Under the pieces are notes generated by a model, which did no database searches, had not been told where the DNA came from, and was given only the letters and a program-made list of their open reading frames with translations. From the NCBI GenBank assembly GCA_965204235.1, contig OZ241979.1:1550001-1614000 (forward strand): a stretch of DNA of 64,000 bases, given 5' to 3'. The number at the start of each line of letters is the position of its first letter. Positions within the stretch are counted from its first letter, which is position 1. A program made the position numbers and the translations under genes. Below, piece by piece: positions 17,101-24,831 of this stretch. This stretch comes from JAJDTQ01 sp965204235. GTDB lineage: Bacteria > Desulfobacterota > Binatia > UBA9968 > JAJDTQ01.

Positions 17101-17439
17101 GTGCTCTTGGGCCTGAAAGTCCCGAAACCGCTTGCTGATCTGCGTAACGACGGCCTTGACGCCCGGCGCGTTCCTGTCCTCCGTGAGTTTGCCCGCGCCC
17201 TTCGGGTCCTTGTATTCGATGACCACACCGCCGTATTTCGAGTCGATGCGTCCACCAGCCAAGCCGTATTCATGCCGCCCCTTGACGCTCAAACCTGCCT
17301 TGTTGACGAACTCGTCAATGAGTGTGTTGCACGCATGGCGAACGTCTTCCTCGGAGCCGGCCCATTGCGCGGCTTCGCGCATCTGCTCGGCCATGACCGC
17401 AGCATGTTCCTCGATCACTGTTTCGATGTTTCGATTCAT
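14188..17439 (-). CDS. PD-(D/E)XK nuclease - N6-adenine DNA methylase fusion (type IIG / DrmMI / PglX-like)
   Basis: 1083 residues. A nuclease-like N-terminal domain carries Asp66 and Glu75-x-Lys77 in RIDSKYGGVVIEYKDPKG, the PD-(D/E)XK arrangement. A helical linker follows. The gamma-type methylase core has GEYYTPDWLAELVLDEL (375-390), SAM motif I LLDPACGSGTFLV (401-413) and catalytic motif IV AGNPPW (602-607). The C-terminal third resembles target-recognition domains of type IIG enzymes and ends in a helical segment. It heads the operon methylase - deoxyribosyltransferase-like - helicase. In DISARM class 1 an adenine methylase and an SNF2 helicase are partnered similarly, but drmA, drmB and drmC are absent here. 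The start has only a weak ribosome-binding site (GGAAGG). Confidence 0.85.
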   Translation of the reverse strand: MNRNIETVIEEHAAVMAEQMREAAQWAGSEEDVRHACNTLIDEFVNKAGLSVKGRHEYGLAGGRIDSKYGGVVIEYKDPKGAGKLTEDRNAPGVKAVVTQISKRFRDFQAQEHVGMERILGVGCDGDTLVFVRKHGSTLDAEDPMPVTSHAVQRLLRAIVSLGARGLSFTPENLTAHFGAEGQGAQQGIRLTHDLIRTTDSPKARTFFRQWQILFGEVCGYDIHGHNPKVRKLADHYQVPDPHPAELLFAVHTYYAIFMKMLAAEIVASFSPLGTSTLKKLVSAPTSARLRDELRNLEQGGIWSQLGIRNFLEGDLFSWYLDAWNEDCAEAVRAMTVSFDQFDPTTLSVDPAESRDLLKQLYQQLFPKSVRHDLGEYYTPDWLAELVLDELGYDGDPDKRLLDPACGSGTFLVMALNRVQTWYAAHRHECGFGEDELLRKILHNVIGFDLNPLAVMAARTNYLLAIRELLRHTGNVELPVYLCDSIMTPSEYGDVFTGGASNARQLKTSAGAFTIPAEVTENREYIGRYADTLEACIRDGYSPDEFIERCEAEAIPTTQGKLHRDLYGHLQQLDADNKNGIWARIIKNAFAPLFIGEVDYVAGNPPWVNWEHLPEGYRDGMKPLWDRYGLFTLSGSAGRLGGGKKDISMLFTYAAVDNYLPEGGRLGFVITQSVFKTQGAGDGFRRLRYRHSDMETMWLEPIRVHDLSAMQVFEGATNHTAVFVCKKTLRPFQYPAKYTAWTGAKRIAQDESLPDVLNVTTQNEIQALPIVASQDTSPWLTAPKGALSGIQKVIGQSDYKAYEGVNTGGLNGCFWIRVLEKRSNGELLIENLYDVGKITVEHVHAVIEPDLVYPLLRGRDVRRWHAKPSSYLILAQDPETRKGIPESKMKHRWPKTYAYLKQFEGSFEGSQRGTLRGRALFRQYFKSSDPFYSMYNVGPYTMAEWKVVWREQSSVFQAAFAGLSDKRAMLPDHKSMLVPCRSQQEADFLLGMLNSSPSLLAVCSYVLSTSTSTHVLSNVIVPQFQRSDAAHIRLAELSRLCRAAVNGKDELAQLEAKIDEGAAGIWGLTTPELKAIQEALADM

Positions 17440-17556
17440 AGAGCAGTGCGCCTTCCGGCAGAGGAACCCACCCCCTTCTGCGCCTTATCTTTCCACAACA
17501 GCCATGCCTGCACAAGCAACCCGAATCGGCACGAACCGACCTGGACGCCGGCGGCC

Positions 17557-19002
17557 TCAGGTCAGGCTTCCGATGGCGGCCTGGATGGCGCCCAGGAGCG
17601 GAGCGGGGTACACGCCGAACCAGACCAGCAGTACCGTGAGTCCGGCCAGCACGAGCCCCTCGGGGAAGGAGAACCGCCGGGAAGCGGGCAGGGGGGAGCG
17701 GGTCTCGGCCTCGGGAGCGGACAGGTACAGGGTGATGATGAAGCGCAGGTAGTAGTAGAGGCCGATGACGCTGCTGGCCACGAGCAGGATGACGAGGACC
17801 CACAGGTCGGACAGGACCCCGGCGGCCAGCACGTAGAACTTGCCCACGAACCCCGCGGTGAGCGGGATCCCCGCCAGGGAGAACAGCATCAGCGTCAGCG
17901 CGCCGCTCACCCAGGGGCGGCGCCAGAACAGGCCGCGGTAGTCGTCCAGATCGTCGGCCTCCCTGCGCTCGTCCGAGAGCGCGGTGATGATGCCGAAGAT
18001 CCCCAGCGACGTGATGAAGTACGCCACGAGGTAGAAGGTCACCGCGTGGGAGCCCTCCCGGGAGGCGGCGATCACCGCCACGAGCAGATAGCCGAGATGG
18101 GCGATGGAGGAACAGGCCAGCAGGCGCTTGACGTTGTCCTGCAGCAACGCCAGGAGGTTGCCCAGGAACATGGAGGCCACCGCGATGAGGCCCAGCACCA
18201 GGGCCACCGACGGGTAGTCCAGGAGGCCGCCGTACCGGGCGTACCGGAGCAGCAGCGCCACCATGGCGCCCTTGGAAACCGTGGTGAGGAAGGCCGTCAC
18301 CGGCGCGGGCGCTCCCTGGTAGACATCCGGCGCCCACATGTGGAAGGGCGCCACCGCCAGCTTGAACCCGGCGCCGATGACCACCATGGCGAAGCCTCCG
18401 AGCAGCAGCGGGTTCCACTCCTGCGTCTTGCCGGCCAGCACCGCGGTCATGGCGGTGAAGTCCATGGTGCCCAGCGCCGCGTAGATGAGCGCCATGCCGA
18501 AGAGCAGGAAGGCCGCGGACGCCGCCGCCAGGATCAGGTACTTGACACCGGACTCCAGCGCCGTCCGGGTGGTGCGAAGATAGGCTACCAATCCGTACAG
18601 GGATACGCTCAGGATCTCCAGTCCCAGGAAGAACGACACGAAGTGGTTGCTCGCCGTCAACACCGCGCACCCGAACGCGGCCAGAGTGAGCAGCAGGTAG
18701 AACTCCTCTCGACGACCCGGCAGGCGCTCCAGGTAGCCGTACGACAGCACCACCACCACCAGGGTGGCCGCGGAAAGCAGCCCGATGTAGAAGAGCGCGT
18801 ACGCGTCGATGACGAGGAGCGGCGCCACCGGCGGCGCCGCGCTCCCGGCCACGCCGGGCAGGACCGCAAGGGTCAGGGCGAGCCCCGCCAGGGACAGCCC
18901 CGCGGCGAGCCGATGGCTGCGAAAGAACGAGATCGCCAGCATGAGCGCCAGCGGCGTCGCGCCCAGCAGGACGAGGGGAGTCAACGCGTCCAGCGCGGTC
19001 AC
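17557..19002 (-). CDS. nuoN: NADH-quinone oxidoreductase subunit N
   Basis: 481 residues, close to the 485 of E. coli NuoN. It is a polytopic antiporter-like subunit with about 14 membrane helices. Conserved segments include the broken-helix region KLAVAPFHMWAPDVYQGAPA, with its Lys and His, and NVKRLLACSSIAHLGYLL. It forms part of the proton-pumping membrane arm. The GTG start overlaps the nuoM stop as GTGA (18999-19002), so I chose it over longer in-frame extensions that would run through nuoM. It is the last gene of the complex I operon; the 117 bases between it and the next upstream-facing gene hold no obvious gene. Confidence 0.95.
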   Translation of the reverse strand: MTALDALTPLVLLGATPLALMLAISFFRSHRLAAGLSLAGLALTLAVLPGVAGSAAPPVAPLLVIDAYALFYIGLLSAATLVVVVLSYGYLERLPGRREEFYLLLTLAAFGCAVLTASNHFVSFFLGLEILSVSLYGLVAYLRTTRTALESGVKYLILAAASAAFLLFGMALIYAALGTMDFTAMTAVLAGKTQEWNPLLLGGFAMVVIGAGFKLAVAPFHMWAPDVYQGAPAPVTAFLTTVSKGAMVALLLRYARYGGLLDYPSVALVLGLIAVASMFLGNLLALLQDNVKRLLACSSIAHLGYLLVAVIAASREGSHAVTFYLVAYFITSLGIFGIITALSDERREADDLDDYRGLFWRRPWVSGALTLMLFSLAGIPLTAGFVGKFYVLAAGVLSDLWVLVILLVASSVIGLYYYLRFIITLYLSAPEAETRSPLPASRRFSFPEGLVLAGLTVLLVWFGVYPAPLLGAIQAAIGSLT

Positions 19003-20567
19003 GGGCGGCTGCCTCCCGCCGGCGGCGTGGATGCCACGGCGTCGGCCGCGCGGGGTTCCGGGCCGCCGGCGCGCGACGCCCGGGACCGGGCTTCCTCGGC
19101 GAACTTCCGCATCTCGCCCAGGCCGTGCCCGGACGTGGTGAGCACCGGTTGCGGGTAGAGGCCCAGCCACAGGGTCGCCGCGATGAGGGAGGCCATGATC
19201 GCCATCTCCCGGCCGTTGGCGTCGTCCACCCGCCAGTCCTCCGGATTGCCCCCGTAATAGACCTTCTGCATCATCCACAGGGAATAGACCGTGGCGGCCA
19301 CGAGACCTGCCGAGGCCAGCACCGTCAACGGCGCGTTGACCTGGAACGCGCCCAGGAGCACCAGGAACTCGCCCACGAAGCTGGCGAGCCCCGGCAGTCC
19401 CAGCGACGCCATGGCGAAGAACAGGCCGACGCCGCCCATCCGCGGCGCCACCGCCCACAAGCCGCCGAGGCGGCCCAGGTCACGGGTATGCGTGCGCTGC
19501 TGCAGGTCGCCCACCATCATGAACAGGGCGCCGGCGCTGAACCCGTGGGACAGCATGATGAGGACCGCGCCCTGGAGCGCGAGCTCGTTCCAGGCGAAGA
19601 TACCCAGCAGGACGAAGCCCATGTGGCTGATGCTGGTGTACGCCACCATGCGCTTCAGGTCGGTCTGGCCGAAGGCCAGCAGCGCGCCGTAGAGGATGCC
19701 GACCACCGCCAGCGTCATGGCGACGAGGGTGAAGTCCGCGGCCGCCTGGGGAAAGATCGGGAGCACGAACCGGAGCATGCCGTAGGCGCCGATCTTGAGG
19801 ACCAGGCCGGCCAGGGCCACGCTGCCCGCGGTGGGGGCCTGGGTGTGGGCGTCCGGCAGCCAGGTGTGGAACGGCACCACCGGCAGCTTCACCGCAAAGG
19901 CGAGGAAGAAACCCAGCATCAGCCAGCGCGCCGCGGCGTCGGACATGGGCGTCCCCACCAGTTCCAGGTAATCGAAGGTCATCACCCCGGTGGAGCGCCA
20001 ATGCACCGCCACCAGCCCCAGTATGGCCAGCAGCATCAGCAGGCCGCTGCCCTGGGTGATGAGGAAGAACTTGGTGGTGGCGTAAACCCGGTTCTCGTAC
20101 CCCCAGACGCCGATGAGGAAGTACAGCGGCAACAGGGAGACCTCCCAGAAGGCGAAGAAGAGGAACAGGTCGAAGGCCATGAACACGCCGGACAGGGACG
20201 TGAGGATGAACAGCAGGTTGAAGTGGAAGAACCCCACGGAGCGCCGGACCGAAGTCCACGAAGTCAACACCGCCAGCAGGGTCAGGAAGCTCGCCAGCAA
20301 CAGCAGCAGCAGGCTGAGACCGTCCACCGCCAGGTGGAAGTCGATGCCCAACGAAGGGATCCAGGGCTGCCGGTACACCATCAGCCACGTCTCCCGTCCG
20401 GTCTCCATCCGGGCCAGGAAGACGCCCCAGGTGACCAGCAGCAGCAGCAGGTGGAGGGCCGCCGTGCCCAGCGAGATCCAGCGAGGCCACGTCTCGCTCC
20501 AGCGGCCGGAAACCCACGCCGCGGCGCCGCCCGCGGCCGGAAGGAGCAGTATCCACACGAGGCTCAC
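18999..20567 (-). CDS. nuoM: NADH-quinone oxidoreductase subunit M
   Basis: 522 residues (E. coli NuoM is 509), an antiporter-like proton-pumping subunit. The essential Glu is in FFAFWEVSLLPLYFLIGVWG, and the channel Lys/His segment reads FAVKLPVVPFHTWLPDAHTQ. LKRMVAYTSISHMGFVLLG is also conserved. The GTG start overlaps the nuoL stop (GTGA, 20564-20567) and the 3' end overlaps the nuoN start the same way, so L, M and N are translationally coupled. The C-terminal 40 residues (EARSRASRAGGPEPRAADAV and on) are a hydrophilic extension beyond the usual end. Confidence 0.95.
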   Translation of the reverse strand: MSLVWILLLPAAGGAAAWVSGRWSETWPRWISLGTAALHLLLLLVTWGVFLARMETGRETWLMVYRQPWIPSLGIDFHLAVDGLSLLLLLLASFLTLLAVLTSWTSVRRSVGFFHFNLLFILTSLSGVFMAFDLFLFFAFWEVSLLPLYFLIGVWGYENRVYATTKFFLITQGSGLLMLLAILGLVAVHWRSTGVMTFDYLELVGTPMSDAAARWLMLGFFLAFAVKLPVVPFHTWLPDAHTQAPTAGSVALAGLVLKIGAYGMLRFVLPIFPQAAADFTLVAMTLAVVGILYGALLAFGQTDLKRMVAYTSISHMGFVLLGIFAWNELALQGAVLIMLSHGFSAGALFMMVGDLQQRTHTRDLGRLGGLWAVAPRMGGVGLFFAMASLGLPGLASFVGEFLVLLGAFQVNAPLTVLASAGLVAATVYSLWMMQKVYYGGNPEDWRVDDANGREMAIMASLIAATLWLGLYPQPVLTTSGHGLGEMRKFAEEARSRASRAGGPEPRAADAVASTPPAGGSRP

Positions 20568-22474
20568 AGGAGGATCACCAATCCCACGGTCACTACCGCC
20601 CCCGCAGCGATGCCGGTGGCGTACCACCGCACCGCTCCCGTCTGGGTCAGGCTGGCCCCGAAGTGCAGCATTTCGGCGGCGAAGGCCGCCGCGCGATAGA
20701 AGCCGTCGATGAAGTCGCCCTTGTTGACCCGGGCGCACCACAGCCACGGCCTGACGAAGATCGCGTCATAGAGTTGGTCGAAACCCCAGCCGGAAAGCCA
20801 GAGCCGCTTCACCTGGGGCGCCCACGGCAGCGCGGCCATGCGCTCCCGGTAACGGGGCGGTCCCATCACGAGCGCCCACGCCAGATAGACGCCGCCCAGC
20901 GAGGCGGCCGCGGCCAGGAGCTCGAACAGCAACTCGGCGCCGTAGCTCGCATGGGCGCCGTGGAACTCGGGCAACGCCGTGTGCAGGAAATCCGAGAACA
21001 GCGTCAGCTTGCCCATGGTGTGGGGCAACTCGATGACCCCGGCGACCACCGAAAGGAACGCGAGGACGCCCAACGGAAACCGGACGCACGGCCCCGGCCG
21101 GCGGATCGGCCCGAGCTTCTCCACCCACTCGGCGGCCTCCCGAAAGAAGGTCAGGAACACCATGCGGAAGGTATAGACGGACGTGAGCAGCGCGCCGGCC
21201 AGGGCGCCGGCCCAGAGCCAGACGCTGCCGACCTGGGAGTTGTAGGCGTTCCAGATGATCAGGTCCTTGCTGTAGAAACCCGCGGTGACCACCGGGACGG
21301 CCGCCAGCGCCCCCGCGCCGATGAGGAAGCACCGGAAGGTGAACGGCATCCGCCGACGCAGCCCGCCCATGCGGCGCATGTCCTGCTCGTGGTGCAGGCC
21401 CATGATGACCGCGCCCGCGCCCAGGAACAGCAGCGCCTTGAAGAAGGCGTGGACCATGAAGTGGAACAGCGCCGCGGACCACGCGCCGACGCCGAGGGCC
21501 AGGAACATGTAGCCGATCTGGCTGATGGTGGAGTAGGCCAGCACGCGCTTGATGTCGTACTGCGCCAGCGCCGCGAAGCCCGCCGTCAACAGGGTGAGGG
21601 CGCCCACCACCGCCACCAGCGTCAGCACCGCGGGCGCCAGGGTGAACAGCACGTGCGTGCGCGCGATGAGATAGACTCCGGCCGTGACCATGGTGGCCGC
21701 GTGGATGAGGGCGCTCACCGGGGTCGGCCCGGCCATGGCGTCCGGCAGCCACGTCTGCAAGGGCAGTTGGGCAGACTTGCCCACGGCCCCTCCCAGCAAC
21801 AGCAGGGCCACCGCCGCCGCCATCCCCGAACCCGGCTCGAACTGCTGCCCGGCGCGCCGGAGCAGCTCCTGGATATCCAGCGTCCCCAACTCCGCGAACA
21901 GGAGGAACAGCGCCACCAGCATGGCGGTGTCCCCCACCCGGGTGACGATGAACGCCTTGCTCGCCGCCCGGCCGTTGGCTTCGTCCTTGTAGAAGAAGCC
22001 GATCAGCAGGTAACTGCACAGGCCCACGCCTTCCCAACCGAGCAGCAACAGCATCAGGTTGTCCGCCAGCAGCAACGTGAGCATGGCGCAGACGAACAGG
22101 TTCATGTAGGCGAAGAAGCGGCTGTATCCTTCGTCCCCCTCCATCATGTACTCGACGGAGTACAGGTGGATGAGGAAGCCCACGAACGTCACCACGAAGA
22201 CCATGGCCAGTGACAGGGCGTCCAGGTGGAAGGCGAAGGCGGGCCGGAAGCCGGCCACGTCCAGCCACACCCAGAGGGTCTGGACGAAGCGGTCCCCCGG
22301 AGGCGGCGCGGCCATGAAGTTCAGGCCCACGAGCAGCGTCACCACCGCGGACAGGCCCACGGAGCCCGTGCCCACCCAGGCCGTCTCGGTGCGCGAGAGA
22401 CGGGACCCCACGAGGACGAGGACCAGGAAGCCGGCCAGGGGGAAGGCGGGTATCAGCCACAGCAGCTCGAGCAT
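20564..22474 (-). CDS. nuoL: NADH-quinone oxidoreductase subunit L
   Basis: 636 residues (E. coli 613). It is the distal antiporter-like subunit with the long lateral C-terminal helix. Conserved motifs are WEGVGLCSYLLIGFFY, GKSAQLPLQTWLPDAMAGPT (channel Lys and Leu-Pro-x-Thr-Trp) and DIKRVLAYSTISQIGYMFLA. The ATG lies one base after the nuoK stop. The protein ends with a final membrane segment VRWYATGIAAGAVVTVGLVI, consistent with the helix HL plus terminal TM. It is coupled to nuoM by a GTGA overlap. Confidence 0.95.
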   Translation of the reverse strand: MLELLWLIPAFPLAGFLVLVLVGSRLSRTETAWVGTGSVGLSAVVTLLVGLNFMAAPPPGDRFVQTLWVWLDVAGFRPAFAFHLDALSLAMVFVVTFVGFLIHLYSVEYMMEGDEGYSRFFAYMNLFVCAMLTLLLADNLMLLLLGWEGVGLCSYLLIGFFYKDEANGRAASKAFIVTRVGDTAMLVALFLLFAELGTLDIQELLRRAGQQFEPGSGMAAAVALLLLGGAVGKSAQLPLQTWLPDAMAGPTPVSALIHAATMVTAGVYLIARTHVLFTLAPAVLTLVAVVGALTLLTAGFAALAQYDIKRVLAYSTISQIGYMFLALGVGAWSAALFHFMVHAFFKALLFLGAGAVIMGLHHEQDMRRMGGLRRRMPFTFRCFLIGAGALAAVPVVTAGFYSKDLIIWNAYNSQVGSVWLWAGALAGALLTSVYTFRMVFLTFFREAAEWVEKLGPIRRPGPCVRFPLGVLAFLSVVAGVIELPHTMGKLTLFSDFLHTALPEFHGAHASYGAELLFELLAAAASLGGVYLAWALVMGPPRYRERMAALPWAPQVKRLWLSGWGFDQLYDAIFVRPWLWCARVNKGDFIDGFYRAAAFAAEMLHFGASLTQTGAVRWYATGIAAGAVVTVGLVILL

Positions 22475-22475
22475 G

Positions 22476-22787
22476 TCATCCCCTCATGTCGCTCACCGCA
22501 TCCACGTCCAGGGTGTGGAACCGATGATGGACCTGCACCACCAGGGCGAGGCCCACCGCCACTTCGGCCGCGGCCATGGCCAGGATGAAGAAGAACATGA
22601 CCTGTCCGTCGGCCTGTCCCCAGTGCGCCCCCGCCACGACGAAGGCCAGGGCCGCGGCATTGAGCATGATCTCCAGGGAAAGGAGGACGAACAGGATGTT
22701 GCGGCGCACCAGCACGCCGGTGAGCCCCAGTCCGAACAGCACCGCGGCCAGCGCGAGCCCGTGCTCCATGGGAACGACGGCCGTCAC
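22476..22787 (-). CDS. nuoK: NADH-quinone oxidoreductase subunit K
   Basis: 103 residues with three membrane helices. The family signature RRNILFVLLSLEIMLNAAAL holds the conserved Glu in helix 2, and a second conserved Glu lies in MAAAEVAVGLALV. The GTG start is chosen because GGAGG lies four bases upstream (22792-22796) and it overlaps the nuoJ stop as GTGA. Met7 (MEHGLAL, at 22769) would be the shorter alternative. It is part of the proton pathway next to NuoJ and NuoN in the membrane arm. Confidence 0.95.
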   Translation of the reverse strand: MTAVVPMEHGLALAAVLFGLGLTGVLVRRNILFVLLSLEIMLNAAALAFVVAGAHWGQADGQVMFFFILAMAAAEVAVGLALVVQVHHRFHTLDVDAVSDMRG

Positions 22788-23302
22788 GGTCCCTCCTCGT
22801 CGTCACCGTCCGACGGCGCCCGGCGCCCCAGGTGGAAGGCCCCGACCAGGCCCGCCAGCAACAGCATGGCGGCCAACTCGACCCCCAACACGTAGGGACC
22901 GTAGAGCGCCGCGCCCACGCGCTTGACCCCGACGCTCGCGGACGCCCCCGGCTCGGCGGAGTCCGCGGCGAGCAAGGCCAGGACCTCGACGAGCAGGATG
23001 CCCGAGAGGACCGCGGGGCCCCGCCATGCCGCGGGTTCGAGCCAGCGCCGCTCGCGCTCGGTGGCCTCGGCGCCGAGGTTGAGCATCATGACCACGAACA
23101 CGAACAGCACCACGATGGCCCCGGCGTAGATGATCACCTCCAGGGCGGCCACGAAGGGCGCCCCCAGGGTGAAGAAGACCAGCGCCAGGGCCAGCAGCGA
23201 CACGACCATGTACAGCAGCGCGTGCACCGCGTTGGAGCGCGTGATCACCATGGCGGTCGCCGCCACCGCGACCGCGGACGCCAGGTAGTAGAGGAGGGTC
23301 AT
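22784..23302 (-). CDS. nuoJ: NADH-quinone oxidoreductase subunit J
   Basis: 172 residues with five predicted membrane helices. The conserved pi-bulge helix EVIIYAGAIVVLFVFVVMML is present, ending in LNLGAE. Membrane subunit of complex I adjacent to NuoA, NuoH and NuoK. The start lies 46 bases after nuoI. The acidic C-terminus (SDGDDEEGP) overlaps the nuoK start. Confidence 0.94.
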   Translation of the reverse strand: MTLLYYLASAVAVAATAMVITRSNAVHALLYMVVSLLALALVFFTLGAPFVAALEVIIYAGAIVVLFVFVVMMLNLGAEATERERRWLEPAAWRGPAVLSGILLVEVLALLAADSAEPGASASVGVKRVGAALYGPYVLGVELAAMLLLAGLVGAFHLGRRAPSDGDDEEGP

Positions 23303-23348
23303 GGGGTGGTTCGGGGGCCGGGGATCGGACCGACCCGGGCCATGCCCG

Positions 23349-23864
23349 TCAAGGGAGAAGGCTCCGGACGTCCACGGGCTCGTCCTCGTTCTCGGCCGCC
23401 CCCTTGTCCTTGCCGCGGACGGCCAGGCCGGCGACCCGGTAGAAGTTGTACCCCGGATACTTGCCGGGGCCGTTGATCAACAGGTCCTCCTTTTCATAGA
23501 CCAGGCTCTGCCGGTCGTAGTCACACAACTCGAAGTCCGGGGTCAACTGGATGGCGTAGGTGGGGCACGCCTCCTCGCACATACCGCAGAAGATGCAGCG
23601 CGAGAAGTTGATGCGGAAGAACTCGGGATAACGCCGGCCGTCTTCCCGCTCCGCGGCCTGGAGCGCGATGCAGTCCACCGGACACGCCGCGGAGCACAGG
23701 TAACAGCCGACGCAGCGCTCGTCCCCGTCCGGGTCCCGGGAAAGGATGATCCGGCCCCGGTAACGGGGCGGGAGCTGCGGTTTCTCCTCCGGGTACTGTA
23801 CGGTCACACGCTGCCGGAACATGTGCAGCAGCACCGCCCATACGGTTCGCAACAGGCTCAACAT
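23349..23864 (-). CDS. nuoI: NADH-quinone oxidoreductase subunit I (2x[4Fe-4S])
   Basis: 171 residues. Two ferredoxin motifs are intact: ERCVGCYLCSAACPVDCIAL and SRCIFCGMCEEACPTYAIQL (clusters N6a and N6b), which pass electrons from NuoG toward NuoB in the peripheral arm. An N-terminal amphipathic helix (MLSLLRTVWAVLLHMFRQRV) is typical for docking to the membrane arm. The gene starts ten bases after nuoH. Confidence 0.96.
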   Translation of the reverse strand: MLSLLRTVWAVLLHMFRQRVTVQYPEEKPQLPPRYRGRIILSRDPDGDERCVGCYLCSAACPVDCIALQAAEREDGRRYPEFFRINFSRCIFCGMCEEACPTYAIQLTPDFELCDYDRQSLVYEKEDLLINGPGKYPGYNFYRVAGLAVRGKDKGAAENEDEPVDVRSLLP

Positions 23865-23874
23865 CCGTGACTCC

Positions 23875-24831
23875 TCACCCCTTCGCGAGCAACAGCACTC
23901 CGGCCGTCGCCACGAGGTTCAGCAGCGACAACGGCAGGAGCGCCTTCCAGCCGAACGCCATCAACTGGTCGAACCGCGGCCGGGGCAACGCCGCCCGCAG
24001 CAGGATGAACACCAGTATGAAGAACAGGAGCTTCAGCAGGAACCACACGATGCCCGGAAGCACCGGTCCCATCCAGCCGCCGAAGAACAGCGTCACGATC
24101 ATGGCGGCGACCAGGGTCACGCCGATGTACTCGCCCACGAAGAACATGCCGAACTTCATTCCCGAGTACTCGGAGTGGAACCCCGCCACCAGCTCGGCCT
24201 CGGCCTCGGGCAGGTCGAAAGGCAGGCGATGGGTCTCGGCGAGCCCGGCGATGAAGAATATGACGAAACCCAGGAACTGCGGCACGATGAACCAGAGGTC
24301 CCGTTGGGCGGCCACGATGTCCCGAAGGCTGAAGGAGCCCGCCATCAGCACCACCCCCATGAGCGACAGGCCCATGAACACTTCGTAGCTGACCATTTGC
24401 GCCGAGGCGCGCAGCGCGCCCAGGAGGGCGTACTTGTTGTTGGAGGCCCAACCCGCCAACACCACGCTGTACACCCCCAGGGACGACATGGCGAGGAAGA
24501 ACAGCAGGCCGATGTGGAGGTCCGTCACCCCGATGGTCTCGGTGATGGGGATGACCGCCACGGACATGAGCCCGGTGACCACGATCACCGCCGGGGCCAG
24601 GGTGAACACCGCCCGGTCCGCGAACGGCGGGACCCAGTCCTCCTTGGTGAAGATCTTGATCATGTCGGCCAGCACCTGCCCGAGCCCGAAGGGTCCCACC
24701 CGGTTGGGACCGTAGCGGTCCTGCAACAGGGCCAGGAAACGCCGTTCCACCCAGATGAGCAGCGCGGCGATGACCAGGGGCGCGTTGAGGACCCCCAGGA
24801 CCACCAGGACCTGCAACGCTACGTCCGTCAC
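23875..24831 (-). CDS. nuoH: NADH-quinone oxidoreductase subunit H
   Basis: 318 residues with eight membrane helices. The conserved loop LLQDRYGPNRVGPFGLGQVL near the N-terminus and the acidic E-channel segment LPEAEAELVAGFHSEYSGMK form the quinone-site floor and proton entry. The GTG start overlaps the nuoG stop (GTGA, 24828-24831), so longer in-frame extensions into nuoG were rejected. Confidence 0.95.
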   Translation of the reverse strand: MTDVALQVLVVLGVLNAPLVIAALLIWVERRFLALLQDRYGPNRVGPFGLGQVLADMIKIFTKEDWVPPFADRAVFTLAPAVIVVTGLMSVAVIPITETIGVTDLHIGLLFFLAMSSLGVYSVVLAGWASNNKYALLGALRASAQMVSYEVFMGLSLMGVVLMAGSFSLRDIVAAQRDLWFIVPQFLGFVIFFIAGLAETHRLPFDLPEAEAELVAGFHSEYSGMKFGMFFVGEYIGVTLVAAMIVTLFFGGWMGPVLPGIVWFLLKLLFFILVFILLRAALPRPRFDQLMAFGWKALLPLSLLNLVATAGVLLLAKG

